Positions 1 to 7,513 of a stretch of DNA of 18,124 bases are shown here, one piece after another (within the stretch, counting starts at the first letter, position 1; each line of letters starts with the position of its first letter). Location: positions 1 through 18,124 of the forward strand of contig JAPLWU010000090.1 of assembly GCA_026396425.1 (NCBI GenBank), given 5' to 3'. The DNA is from Microcaldota archaeon (GTDB lineage Archaea > Micrarchaeota > Micrarchaeia > Burarchaeales > JAKAKT01). The notes under the pieces were generated by a model that was given only the letters and a program-made list of their open reading frames with translations, was not told the DNA's origin and did no database searches. Made by a program: the position numbers and the translations under genes.

Positions 1-1217
1 AGCCCGATTGCGGCGGGATGCTTCCTGCTCTCCATTATCGCCACTTTGCTCCCCTCAATCCACGGCTCGCTGAGCGCATTTTTGTGCTTTTTCAGGAAGT
101 TCCCAATCCCCTCCTCGTGGTGCACGTCGGGCCCGAGCAGCTTGACGACTTTCGGGAGTTCCCAAACCTCGAAATCCAGCACTATTGCGCACGATTCGTC
201 TTCGTCAGTCCAGTGGTCCGCTCCCATGAGCTTGAAGCCCGCGAGTTCGAGCTGCTTCACCATGCTGTCCCTTGCCTTGCGCAGCTGCGGCCAGAGAATG
301 TCGGAAACAACGTCCGGGGCCTTGAAGTGGAGGCAGACGAGTTTTGCGCTCCTCCTCCCCACCGCCCTCCTCGCTTCGCTCGCAGTCAAAATCTCCTTTT
401 TCCTGAAGAAGAACTCCTCGCTCGGTTTCCTGATGAACTCGCGCGCAGCATGAACGAATCGGTACATTGAAGTTTCGGAAACTACGGCCGCCACATTCCG
501 GTTCCTGTCCACCGGATCAATAACAACGAGCGGAGTGACGAACTTGTCGCCAAATTCCTTTCCTCCGTAATGCTTCTCGACGTCGATAAATACGGGTTTC
601 CTCCACTTGGCCGCCTCGTGAAGCAGCTCGTGGATTCCTCCGTAGTTCAATACCAGCAGCTCGCAAAGGTAGCCGGAAAATCCCTCGGTCTTCAATTCCG
701 CGCCGTAAACGTCGTGGTTGCGCATGAATCTTTTTAGCAATCTAACGTCGTCCTTCATTTTCTGGGGCATGTTGCGCAGGATATACTCAGAGTGGAGCTG
801 GGAGCGGTCGACCGCGCTCGCCATTTCTTTCACATCCGTTATCTTATACGAGGGAACAATCTCAACATCGTATTTGCCCACCTTCGCCTTCAGGTACGGA
901 TGCTCGGCATAGCCAATCTCCCATTTGTGCGGCTTGATGGCTCTCTTGGCGTACATGAGCCCCATTACTTCGAGGTCTTTTATGGTGTAAGTGTTTGGGA
1001 AAAGCAGGAAAATGTCGAAATCCTTCTCGCCCCGCGTGTCCGTGCCCTTTGCCATCGAGCCCACCATCTCGACCCCGATTCCTGCCGGCAAGGTTCTCCT
1101 AATCTTCTCGATGAGCACTCTGGCGAACTCGGCCTCCTCATCAGCCTCCTCGGGGGTGGGCTTTACCTTTGGTATGACCTTCTCGAAAACGCTCATTGCG
1201 GCTTGCTTCTCGTCCAT
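1..1217 (-). CDS. cca: Archaeal class I CCA-adding enzyme (tRNA nucleotidyltransferase), 3' end off the window
   Basis: Adds or repairs the 3'-terminal CCA of tRNAs in the cytoplasm. The 405 codons visible are open to the window edge; archaeal enzymes are about 440-450 aa, so a short C-terminal part is missing. The nucleotidyltransferase signature is clear: GSMAKGT at residues 53-59, then the metal-binding pair DFD at 66-68, and a third carboxylate in KYDVEIVPSYK near 117. A later DPVDRNRNVAAVVS stretch followed by YRFVHAAREFI is typical of the archaeal class I family. The ATG at 1217 is preferred because a TATA-like AATATTTAA at 1241-1249 sits about 28 bp upstream, which fits a leaderless message. 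An in-frame ATG at 1238 would lie almost on the TATA box. The neighbouring tRNA lacks an encoded CCA, so the enzyme is needed. Family assignment is very secure. Confidence 0.93.
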   Translation of the reverse strand, partial: MDEKQAAMSVFEKVIPKVKPTPEEADEEAEFARVLIEKIRRTLPAGIGVEMVGSMAKGTDTRGEKDFDIFLLFPNTYTIKDLEVMGLMYAKRAIKPHKWEIGYAEHPYLKAKVGKYDVEIVPSYKITDVKEMASAVDRSQLHSEYILRNMPQKMKDDVRLLKRFMRNHDVYGAELKTEGFSGYLCELLVLNYGGIHELLHEAAKWRKPVFIDVEKHYGGKEFGDKFVTPLVVIDPVDRNRNVAAVVSETSMYRFVHAAREFIRKPSEEFFFRKKEILTASEARRAVGRRSAKLVCLHFKAPDVVSDILWPQLRKARDSMVKQLELAGFKLMGADHWTDEDESCAIVLDFEVWELPKVVKLLGPDVHHEEGIGNFLKKHKNALSEPWIEGSKVAIMESRKHPAAIG

Positions 1218-1240
1218 GGCTATACTTTCGCCAACCATTA

Positions 1241-1249
1241 TTAAATATT
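1241..1249 (-). promoter_or_regulatory. TATA box of cca
   Basis: AT-rich AATATTTAA on the minus strand, centred about 28 bp before the ATG at 1217, the usual box A distance for a leaderless archaeal transcript. No Shine-Dalgarno site is visible. Confidence 0.5.
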
Positions 1250-1342
1250 GTTTGTACCCGAACCTCGCTAACTCGCCCCTCCCAATCGCACTCACCGAGC
1301 TCTCGCCTCGCGCTGCCAACTCCCGCCCCCGCGTTTTTATAC

Positions 1343-1397
1343 GTTTAAATACTTTTTCCGCGATAATACCTTACTTATTCTGGAATTGTGGGGTGAT
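1343..1397 (+). promoter_or_regulatory. Promoter and ribosome-binding site for the 1402 gene
   Basis: GTTTAAATA at 1343-1351 is a good archaeal TATA box and predicts a transcript start near 1373-1378. GGGGTGAT at 1390-1397 is a Shine-Dalgarno site four bases before the ATG at 1402. Unlike most single genes here, this one appears to have a short leader. Confidence 0.55.
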
Positions 1398-1401
1398 TTG
1401 A

Positions 1402-2334
1402 ATGAGCCAGCTTGCGACCATACCGCAGAACATGAGAATTATCCATCCGCCTTACGGTGGCGAGTCCGGAAGGCCTCCGCTCGCCCTAGTTAAGACTTAT
1501 CTCGGGCGAAATGGCGCGGTGCTTACCCCTTCCCATAACGCCGGCCAGGTTCTCACCAAAATCCTGGGGCTCTCGTTTGGCGCCCATGAACTCTCGTCTA
1601 GCCGTTGGCAGGGGAGAAAAGACCCATCACTAGACGAATACGCAAAAATCGCATTTTCGTCTTCCTCCGTTGCGGTCGAGGGCATAATCATTTATAACCG
1701 GCCTGGCAAGCGTCTCGGTTCGAAAGTGGAAGACCGCAAGAGCGGTTCAGTTTTCAGGGTACCTAAAATTTTCAGAAATGCATTCGCCGTCATCGTTCCA
1801 ATCCCGGAATGCACGTTCTCACCAAAAGGTGGAAAATTCGTGATAGAAGCTTCCGACAACCTATCCCAGGTAGTCCGCCTCCCCCCAAATGAATTTTTCC
1901 TCGCAAGCGACGTTTCTTATAAAAAACCTAACCTCGGTATCCTCCCGTCGATAGACTACCACCTGATTCGGGACACGGGTTCGGTCGTCAGCATTCTCGC
2001 CTACCTCCAGAAAACCATCGTCTCCCTCCCGTGTTCTTACGACTACTTCAACTTCATGCTCACTCGGGCCAGAAGGGAAGGTACTGGGTCAGTTGGCGAT
2101 CCCTGTGCCAGCATATTTGAAGACTTGTTGCAGGCGGAGATAATGGCCACGACAGGATCCAGGCGTGGCGAGCCGTTGGAGAAAGGAAACGCCGTGCTGA
2201 GGTTCTCTTTCGCCCCCAGTTATTTCGGAGTGATACTCGAAAATGCCAGAAAAATCAACAGCCAGGTTAATCAGAAAGAAGTTACAGCGCTTACAGCGCT
2301 TGTTGGTCTGTTGGACAACGCTACAGTTCTCTAG
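1402..2334 (+). CDS. Hypothetical protein, 310 aa, unrecognised
   Basis: I do not recognise this family. It is a soluble-looking protein: no signal peptide and no clear membrane segment. The N-terminus (residues 1-45) is rich in Pro/Gly, the middle (about 75-180) alternates hydrophobic strands with charged loops, and the C-terminal third (about 200-310) looks helical. No Walker, zinc-ribbon or nuclease motif is evident. Reality is supported by a TATA box at 1343-1351 and a GGGGTGAT site just before the start. It is convergent with copA, with only 17 bp between the stop codons, and divergent from cca. A small tandem repeat (TTACAGCGC twice, near 2282-2299) lies inside the last codons. Function unknown. 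Confidence 0.7.
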   Translation: MSQLATIPQNMRIIHPPYGGESGRPPLALVKTYLGRNGAVLTPSHNAGQVLTKILGLSFGAHELSSSRWQGRKDPSLDEYAKIAFSSSSVAVEGIIIYNRPGKRLGSKVEDRKSGSVFRVPKIFRNAFAVIVPIPECTFSPKGGKFVIEASDNLSQVVRLPPNEFFLASDVSYKKPNLGILPSIDYHLIRDTGSVVSILAYLQKTIVSLPCSYDYFNFMLTRARREGTGSVGDPCASIFEDLLQAEIMATTGSRRGEPLEKGNAVLRFSFAPSYFGVILENARKINSQVNQKEVTALTALVGLLDNATVL

Positions 2335-2351
2335 CGCCCTAAAACCGAAAA

Positions 2352-4601
2352 TCAAAGTTTCGCCCACCTCAGCGTGAGCGAGTTAGAAACGACGGAAACG
2401 CTGCTCAGCGCCATCGCCCCGCCCGCAATCATGGGCGAGAGCAGCCATCCATTGGGGGAGTAAATGGCGTAAAGAACTCCGGCTGCAATCGGGATTCCAA
2501 TCACGTTGTAAACCAGCGCCCAGAACATGTTCTGCCTTATTTTCGACATTGTCGCTCTGCCCAGCTTCAAAGCCCGGACGACATCCATAACGTCGTCGCG
2601 CATGAGCACAATGCTGCCCGCTTCTATGGCAACGTCGGTGCCGGAGCCAACTGCAATTCCGATGTCGGCCTGAGCAAGGGCAGGTGCGTCGTTAATCCCA
2701 TCGCCCACCATGGCAACAATTTTGCCGTTCCTCTGCAGTTCCCTGACCGATTTCGCCTTATCCGCAGGCAAAACCTCGGCAAAAACATTTTCAATTCCCA
2801 GTTTTCCCGCAACCGCCCCGGCCGTTCGTTTATTGTCGCCCGTGAGCATCCAAACCTCGATTCCCATTCGCTTGAGCTCGGCAACGGCAGCCGCGCTCGT
2901 TTGCTTTAGCGTATCCGCAACCGCAATCAGGCCGGCAGGCTTCGCGTCAACGAACAAAATCATCACCGTCTTGCCTTCCGCCTCGAGTTCGGCCATTTTT
3001 TCCAATAATTTTAATTTTGATTTCGATTCTGATTTTGTTCCCGATTCCGATTTTTTCGCTTTCGAGAAGCCCATTCCAACTTCTTCCATCATTTTCGCAT
3101 TTCCCAGAGCGATTATTTTTCCATTCACTTTCGCAATCACTCCCTTCCCTGCAATCGATTTGAAATTGGAAGCTTTCGAGATTTTCGCTCCTTCCTCTTT
3201 CGCTTTTTCCACTATCGCATCGGCGAGCGGATGCTCGGAATTTTTCTCAACGCTCGCCGCAAACGAAAGTAACTCCTTTTCCGAGAATGCCGATGCCGAA
3301 GACAGTGAAACAACGTCCGTCACGGTCGGTTTCCCCTTAGTCAGCGTTCCGGTTTTGTCAAAAACAACCGCCGAAATTCGCTTCGAAGTTTCGAGAGCTT
3401 CTGCCCCTTTAATCAAAATTCCTCTTTCCGCCCCGACTCCCGTTCCGACCATTATTGCAGTAGGAGTCGCCAAACCAAGGGCGCACGGGCAGGCGATTAC
3501 GAGAACGGAAACTGCGGTCATGAGAGCGAAAGAAATCGTCTCGCTCGCAACAAAGTACCAAACAACAAACGTCAAAATGGCAATTCCAATAACAACCGGC
3601 ACGAACACTGCACTCACGGAATCCGCAAATCTTTGAATCGGGGCCTTGCTCCCCTGCGCCTCCTCGACCAGTTTCACAATCTGCGCAAGCGCCGTTTCGC
3701 TCCCGACTTTTTCGGCCTTCACGTAAAGCACGCCGTGCTTGTTGACGGTTCCGCCAATCACCTTGCTGCCGGGAATTTTCTCAATTGGGATTGGCTCGCC
3801 CGTAATCATGCTCTCATCAACGGATGAACCGCCCCGAATCACCTTTCCATCCACCGGAATCCTCCCGCCGGGCTTGACTATAAAAATGTCGCCGACTTTG
3901 ACCTGCTCGACCGGAATTTCAACCTCCTTCCCCTTCCTTTCGACAAGTGCGGTTTTCGGCGAGAGGTCCATCAGTTTCCTTATGGCCTCGCTCGTCCTTC
4001 CCTTGGCAAGCGCCTCGAGGTATTTGCCAAGGATTACAAGCGTAATCAGCACTGCCGAAGTCTCGAAATACTGCTCCATCGTCAGGCCAAGAAGCGCGCC
4101 GACGCTGTAGAAATAGGCAGCGCTCGTTCCAACAGCAATGAGCGTATCCATCGTCGCAGTCTTATTCCTGAGCGCGCTCCACGCCCCGCGGTAGAACGAA
4201 AGGCCCGCGTAAAATTGCACCGGGGTTGCGAGCAGGAAGAGAAGAATTAGCCGATATGGGAATCCCATTAGGAACATGCCCAAAAGAAATGCCGGAATGC
4301 TGAAAATCGCGGAAAAAATGAGACGCCCCTTCAACTCGCTTATCTCCTTTTCCCTCACCTTCCTCTCCGCTTCAACATCGACTTCTTTCGAGGCGCCGTA
4401 GCCGGCAGAAGTAACTACTTCAATCAGCTTCCCCTCGCTCGTCTCGCCTTCATCATACTCGATGTGCGCCTTTCCCGAAGCGAAATTCACATTGGCCTTC
4501 GCAACTCCGGGCACCTTCTCGAGCGATTTGTTCACCAGAGCGGCGCAGGAAGCGCAGTGCATCCCTTTTATCGAAAGAACGGTTTTTTTCAAATCAATCA
4601 C
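2352..4601 (-). CDS. copA: Copper-translocating P1B-type ATPase CopA
   Basis: Exports Cu(I) across the membrane using ATP. The 749 residues contain, in order: an N-terminal HMA domain with GMHCASC (13-19); the actuator TGEP (267-270); the transmembrane copper motif CPC (371-373); the phosphorylated Asp in DKTGTLT (D415); HP (457-458); TGDN (587-590); GDGINDAP (633-640); and the last-helix signatures YN (698-699) and MALSS (730-734), which define the Cu(I) P1B-1 subgroup. A Lys/Ser-rich stretch at about 512-531 in the nucleotide-binding domain is an unusual low-complexity insert. The GTG at 4601 is used here. A TTG at 4592 with GGTGAT four bases upstream is an equally plausible start, giving a protein three residues shorter. 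It is the second gene after the SafE fusion, 102 bp downstream, and probably co-transcribed. Confidence 0.96.
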   Translation of the reverse strand: MIDLKKTVLSIKGMHCASCAALVNKSLEKVPGVAKANVNFASGKAHIEYDEGETSEGKLIEVVTSAGYGASKEVDVEAERKVREKEISELKGRLIFSAIFSIPAFLLGMFLMGFPYRLILLFLLATPVQFYAGLSFYRGAWSALRNKTATMDTLIAVGTSAAYFYSVGALLGLTMEQYFETSAVLITLVILGKYLEALAKGRTSEAIRKLMDLSPKTALVERKGKEVEIPVEQVKVGDIFIVKPGGRIPVDGKVIRGGSSVDESMITGEPIPIEKIPGSKVIGGTVNKHGVLYVKAEKVGSETALAQIVKLVEEAQGSKAPIQRFADSVSAVFVPVVIGIAILTFVVWYFVASETISFALMTAVSVLVIACPCALGLATPTAIMVGTGVGAERGILIKGAEALETSKRISAVVFDKTGTLTKGKPTVTDVVSLSSASAFSEKELLSFAASVEKNSEHPLADAIVEKAKEEGAKISKASNFKSIAGKGVIAKVNGKIIALGNAKMMEEVGMGFSKAKKSESGTKSESKSKLKLLEKMAELEAEGKTVMILFVDAKPAGLIAVADTLKQTSAAAVAELKRMGIEVWMLTGDNKRTAGAVAGKLGIENVFAEVLPADKAKSVRELQRNGKIVAMVGDGINDAPALAQADIGIAVGSGTDVAIEAGSIVLMRDDVMDVVRALKLGRATMSKIRQNMFWALVYNVIGIPIAAGVLYAIYSPNGWLLSPMIAGGAMALSSVSVVSNSLTLRWAKL

Positions 4602-4639
4602 CTACTCCTCAAAGTCAATCGCCCGACAAAACCGACTAC

Positions 4640-4679
4640 ATCAACGAAAATCAACGAAAACGGGCCGCCTCGGGGCGGC
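4640..4679 (-). other. Hairpin plus tandem repeat between the SafE fusion and copA
   Basis: A perfect 6-bp GC stem (4664-4669 with 4674-4679) encloses a four-base loop. On the minus strand it is followed by two tandem copies of TTTTCGTTGA (4641-4660). It could be a partial terminator, a processing site or an attenuator that sets copA expression relative to the upstream gene. The sequence alone does not separate these. Confidence 0.4.
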
Positions 4680-4703
4680 TCGCGAAAATCCATCGTCTAT
4701 TTT

Positions 4704-6158
4704 TTATTTATTCCCGCCGCAGCCGCATCCGCAACCGCCGGCCCCGCAGGTTCCCCCGCCAGTATTGGGCGCTGCCGCGTTATTTATTAGTTCCGCCTGC
4801 CCCGCGGTCGTATTTCCATCCACCACCGTGAATTTTCCCGGAATCATCCCCATCCAGCAGCTCCACGAGACCGCGCCGGCTTTAGTCGGAGTGAATTCCA
4901 CGGTCTGCTCCCCCTGTTGAACTTTTATATCCAGCCCGTACTCCCGCACTATTATTTCGCTGTTGCAGCCGTTGAGTTCCACGCCGTTGATTATCCATTT
5001 AACCGGAATTCCGTTCTTCAAGACAAAACTGTTCGGCTCGAAGCCAGCATTCGTCACATTCATCCTGATAATCTGGAATGACTCGTTGTTCGCGTTGCCA
5101 GTTTCGAGACCGGGGCCTGCCACGTTTTGGAGTCCTGCCCCGCCCGCCAGCTGCCCTCCCTGCAAATTATTCGTTCCGAGCGAAGGCATAACCTGCAATC
5201 CCGAAAGGACTGCTGCATTATTCACCATAAGCAGGCCGAGCGCCACAACTAGCACTCCCGAATAGCGGGTTATCTTTTTTGCCATGACCTGCGAAATCAT
5301 CGAGGAAACGTAGCTGAAGCCAAGCATTACCGGAAGGGTGCCAAGCCCGAAAAAGAAAAGAGCGAGCCCTCCGAAAACCATGCTCCCGCTTCCGGCTGCG
5401 AGTATGTACATTGCCTGAAGGGGCCCGCACGCAACGAACATGCCGGTCGCCAGGCCGGTCGCAAAAGACCCTTTCGAGGCGAGTTTTTCCCGCAAACGCA
5501 TTATTGGCTCGGGCATGAAGCTCGAGCCCAGTTTCGGAGTAATGTTCAGCATTCCCAGTCCGTAAACTATTAGGAAGAGGCCTGCCAGAAGAGCCACGGC
5601 GATTCTCATCTCAACCGTGAACGCGATGATTGAGCCGACCAGGCCGAACAGGGCGCCAATCGCCGTATATGATATGAGCTTGCCCGCCCCGTATGAGAGG
5701 TGCGGCCTTATATCGCCGGCCTTTTGTTTCATCGAGTATGAGAGAACGAATCCGCCGCACATGGCGATGCAGTGCAAACCCGTAACAAGGCCAATCCCGA
5801 ACAGAAGGGCGTAGCTCGTTGTCGCATCGAGTTTGGCAAAACTGATTCCCGCGCCAGCGGTGAAATAATCAATTGCAAGATAAATTGCAACGAAGACGGC
5901 TATGGCGCCGAGAAGAATGACAATGTTGCTCCTCCTCGCTCGCGCCTCTCCCTTCAGCGTATAGCCGGCTTCTTTCAGTGCATCCCTTATTTTCTCCTCG
6001 CCGACTTTTTCCGGATCGAATTCAATATCGACCGAGTTGTCCGAAAGTCTTGCGCTCGCAGATTTAACTCCGTCGAGTTCCACGAGCTTCTGGTTTATGA
6101 GCTTCTCGCAAGAGCCGCAGACCATTCCCTCGACTTCATACCTCTTTTTTTCCATCAT
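4704..6158 (-). CDS. HMA / SafE-type membrane / cupredoxin fusion with Cys-rich tail
   Basis: A 484-residue membrane protein with four parts. Residues 5-70 are an HMA domain with GMVCGSC (C14, C17). After one transmembrane helix (about 78-98), residues 115-320 form a TauE/SafE (UreH/DsbD-like) six-helix domain with the paired motifs GLHCIAMCGGF (127-137) and FVACGPLQAMY (241-251). Residues 360-446 are a cupredoxin-like domain whose probable ligands are C398, C434, M436 and M438; His ligands are not obvious. The last 15 residues form a Cys/Gly tail with C471, C476, C478 and C480. Such proteins are linked to copper handling or cytochrome oxidase assembly in other organisms; here the downstream copA supports copper. 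The ATG is fixed by GAGGTG five bases upstream. It is the first gene of a two-gene operon with copA. Confidence 0.88.
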   Translation of the reverse strand: MMEKKRYEVEGMVCGSCEKLINQKLVELDGVKSASARLSDNSVDIEFDPEKVGEEKIRDALKEAGYTLKGEARARRSNIVILLGAIAVFVAIYLAIDYFTAGAGISFAKLDATTSYALLFGIGLVTGLHCIAMCGGFVLSYSMKQKAGDIRPHLSYGAGKLISYTAIGALFGLVGSIIAFTVEMRIAVALLAGLFLIVYGLGMLNITPKLGSSFMPEPIMRLREKLASKGSFATGLATGMFVACGPLQAMYILAAGSGSMVFGGLALFFFGLGTLPVMLGFSYVSSMISQVMAKKITRYSGVLVVALGLLMVNNAAVLSGLQVMPSLGTNNLQGGQLAGGAGLQNVAGPGLETGNANNESFQIIRMNVTNAGFEPNSFVLKNGIPVKWIINGVELNGCNSEIIVREYGLDIKVQQGEQTVEFTPTKAGAVSWSCWMGMIPGKFTVVDGNTTAGQAELINNAAAPNTGGGTCGAGGCGCGCGGNK

Positions 6159-6200
6159 TCCCGCACCTCAAATCCATTCAAACTGACGATTACTGGGGCT

Positions 6201-6270
6201 GAAACCATATTTCCCTATTGCTGAAACCAACCAGGGGTTTCGTGAAACTGAGGCATATTTTTGCGAAACC
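6201..6270. promoter_or_regulatory. Operator array: four GAAAC elements at 21-22 bp spacing
   Basis: GAAAC begins at 6201, 6223, 6244 and 6265, all in the same orientation, with spacings of 22, 21 and 21 bp (two helical turns). The first two share CTGAAACCA. The third is half of a palindrome, GTTTC-GT-GAAAC (6237-6248). AT-rich TATA candidates for the minus-strand operon (6206-6213 and 6254-6262) lie between the elements. The array occupies the divergent region between the copper operon and the membrane-bound regulator, so binding by that regulator or a second metalloregulator is the simplest reading. Confidence 0.6.
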
Positions 6271-6285
6271 CTCCCATAAATATCG

Positions 6286-6292
6286 TTATAAA
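6286..6292 (+). promoter_or_regulatory. TATA box of the membrane-bound regulator
   Basis: TTATAAA centred 26 bp before the GTG at 6315. This spacing supports leaderless translation from that GTG. An in-frame TTG at 6261 would lie upstream of the promoter, so it is not used. Confidence 0.55.
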
Positions 6293-6314
6293 CCCTAATT
6301 TCTTAATCAAATAC

Positions 6315-6815
6315 GTGGAGCTGGACAGGAACCAGAAGACGCTCATTGGAGCGGTATTGCTCATCGCCATAGTCGCGGCAATAGTCTACCTGCCGGCTTT
6401 TCTCAATCAGAACGTTCCGACCGCCTGCATGATTGACGGCGAGTGCCAGCACGAGCAGGCGCTCGTGAGGCTCAACAATCTCGCGCCCATAATATTTTCG
6501 GCCGGAGTTGTTATCGGGCTTGTCGTTTTCTACTTCCTTTACGAGAGGAGGAAAACCCCTGCCGAGAGCAGGAAAAGCCTCGCCGAAGTCGCCGATATGC
6601 TCGATGCGAGCGAGGCAAAAGTGATGAGGAAAATCATCGATGAAAAAGGGCGCGTTCTTCAGGCCGAGCTTTCGAGGCTCGAAGGAATCGGAAAAGTGAA
6701 GGCGCACCGCATAATCGGGCGCCTGGAAAAAAGGGGAGTAATCCAAACCGAGGGAGCGGGCAAAACGAACGTAATAAAACTGACCGATAAATACAGGAAA
6801 ATCTTCTTCGAATGA
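6315..6815 (+). CDS. Membrane-anchored winged-helix regulator, putative copper sensor
   Basis: A 166-residue protein starting at GTG, chosen from the TATA box 26 bp upstream. Residues 9-30 and 57-76 are transmembrane helices. The 26-residue loop between them holds C38, C44 and H46, a possible metal site, and with the positively charged RRK after helix 2 the topology predicts that loop outside. Residues 98-163 form a winged-helix DNA-binding domain of the MarR/DUF7343-like kind, with a recognition helix around KVKAHRIIGRLEKRG and a wing with EGAGKTNVI. The head-to-head arrangement with the copper operon and the repeat array between them suggest a one-component regulator that senses extracytoplasmic metal. 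The fold and topology are well supported; the ligand is inferred. Confidence 0.75.
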   Translation: MELDRNQKTLIGAVLLIAIVAAIVYLPAFLNQNVPTACMIDGECQHEQALVRLNNLAPIIFSAGVVIGLVVFYFLYERRKTPAESRKSLAEVADMLDASEAKVMRKIIDEKGRVLQAELSRLEGIGKVKAHRIIGRLEKRGVIQTEGAGKTNVIKLTDKYRKIFFE

Positions 6816-6828
6816 CGAGTAGGGAACT

Positions 6829-7359
6829 ATGATTAAAAACGAAAAAGTGCTCTTTGAGCTGCGGCAATCGGGGGAGTTTAGGAAAGCAATAGTCATCGAC
6901 TACCTGGCCCCGCTTATAGGCCTTGTTTCGTTCGTATACGCCGCGTCAAGCGTCCTGGCAATCTCTCTTTTCGAAATAATGGCGCAGCTGCGCTTCGGTA
7001 TCGGACTCTGGGACGTCACGCTCGCTTTGCTCGCGCTTGCCATCCCCATAGTTCTGCTTCTGGTTCTTAGAAAATTCTCAGAGAGGTGCATAATCACGAA
7101 CAAGCGCCTTATAGCGGCTCATTCCCTCACTAAATCCGAAACATCGGTTTCTCTGGACGAGATAAACTCGGTAGAAGTCGTGTCATACCCATTTTCCATC
7201 TCCGGAAGGGTTTTTAGCTGGCTTCTGGAGCCGAAACCGCAAGTTTTAGAAATAAAAACAATCTACTACGGCAAAGGGCTTATCCTCGGAGTTGAGAACC
7301 CGGGCGAAGCGAGGGAAAAAATACTGAAACTCGTGAAGTTTTCCGAATCCAGGGTATAA
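6829..7359 (+). CDS. PH-like (bPH2/DUF304-type) membrane protein
   Basis: A 176-residue protein beginning 13 bp after the regulator stop codon, so probably in its operon. Two transmembrane helices (about 22-45 and 62-82) are followed by ERCIITNKRLI and then a run of beta strands, the pattern of bacterial PH-like domains such as those of the YdbS/YdbT group. The helical end with GEAREKILKLV closes the domain. These domains are membrane-associated and their cargo is generally unknown. A link to metal stress is suggested only by the gene order. No catalytic residues are visible. Confidence in the fold is moderate. Confidence 0.7.
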   Translation: MIKNEKVLFELRQSGEFRKAIVIDYLAPLIGLVSFVYAASSVLAISLFEIMAQLRFGIGLWDVTLALLALAIPIVLLLVLRKFSERCIITNKRLIAAHSLTKSETSVSLDEINSVEVVSYPFSISGRVFSWLLEPKPQVLEIKTIYYGKGLILGVENPGEAREKILKLVKFSESRV

Positions 7360-7363
7360 CCCA

Positions 7364-7426
7364 CGGTCTTATTGAGGCCAATAGGATTCAGTCCGCCCGC
7401 TTGGTGCGAGGTGCTCTGTCAGACCG
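7364..7426 (+). other. Stem-closed element after the PH-like gene
   Basis: CGGTCT (7364-7369) pairs perfectly with AGACCG (7421-7426), enclosing a TATTG/CAATA hairpin and other short stems. It lies four bases past the stop at 7359 and may be a 3'-end signal or a small RNA. No T-run follows directly. Nothing else is seen in the 154 bp between genes except the promoter at 7483. Confidence 0.3.
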
Positions 7427-7482
7427 CCGAAACACCCGTCATTTCCGAGGAAATTTGGCGACTACAAACGCTGCCAACCAAA

Positions 7483-7491
7483 TTTAATAAA
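7483..7491 (+). promoter_or_regulatory. TATA box of the P-loop ATPase gene
   Basis: TTTAATAAA centred 27 bp before the ATG at 7514. With no ribosome-binding site in between, this fits a leaderless transcript. Confidence 0.5.
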
Positions 7492-7513
7492 CCAAGCTTG
7501 CAAATCATTTATT

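Noticed and set aside
2710..3636. 308-residue open frame on the plus strand within copA
   Set aside because: It is antisense to the unambiguous CopA gene, has Ser/Ala/Phe-biased shadow composition, and has no promoter or ribosome-binding site.
6261..6314. TTG at 6261 as start of the regulator
   Set aside because: It lies within the operator array and upstream of the TATA box at 6286-6292; the GTG at 6315 fits the promoter.
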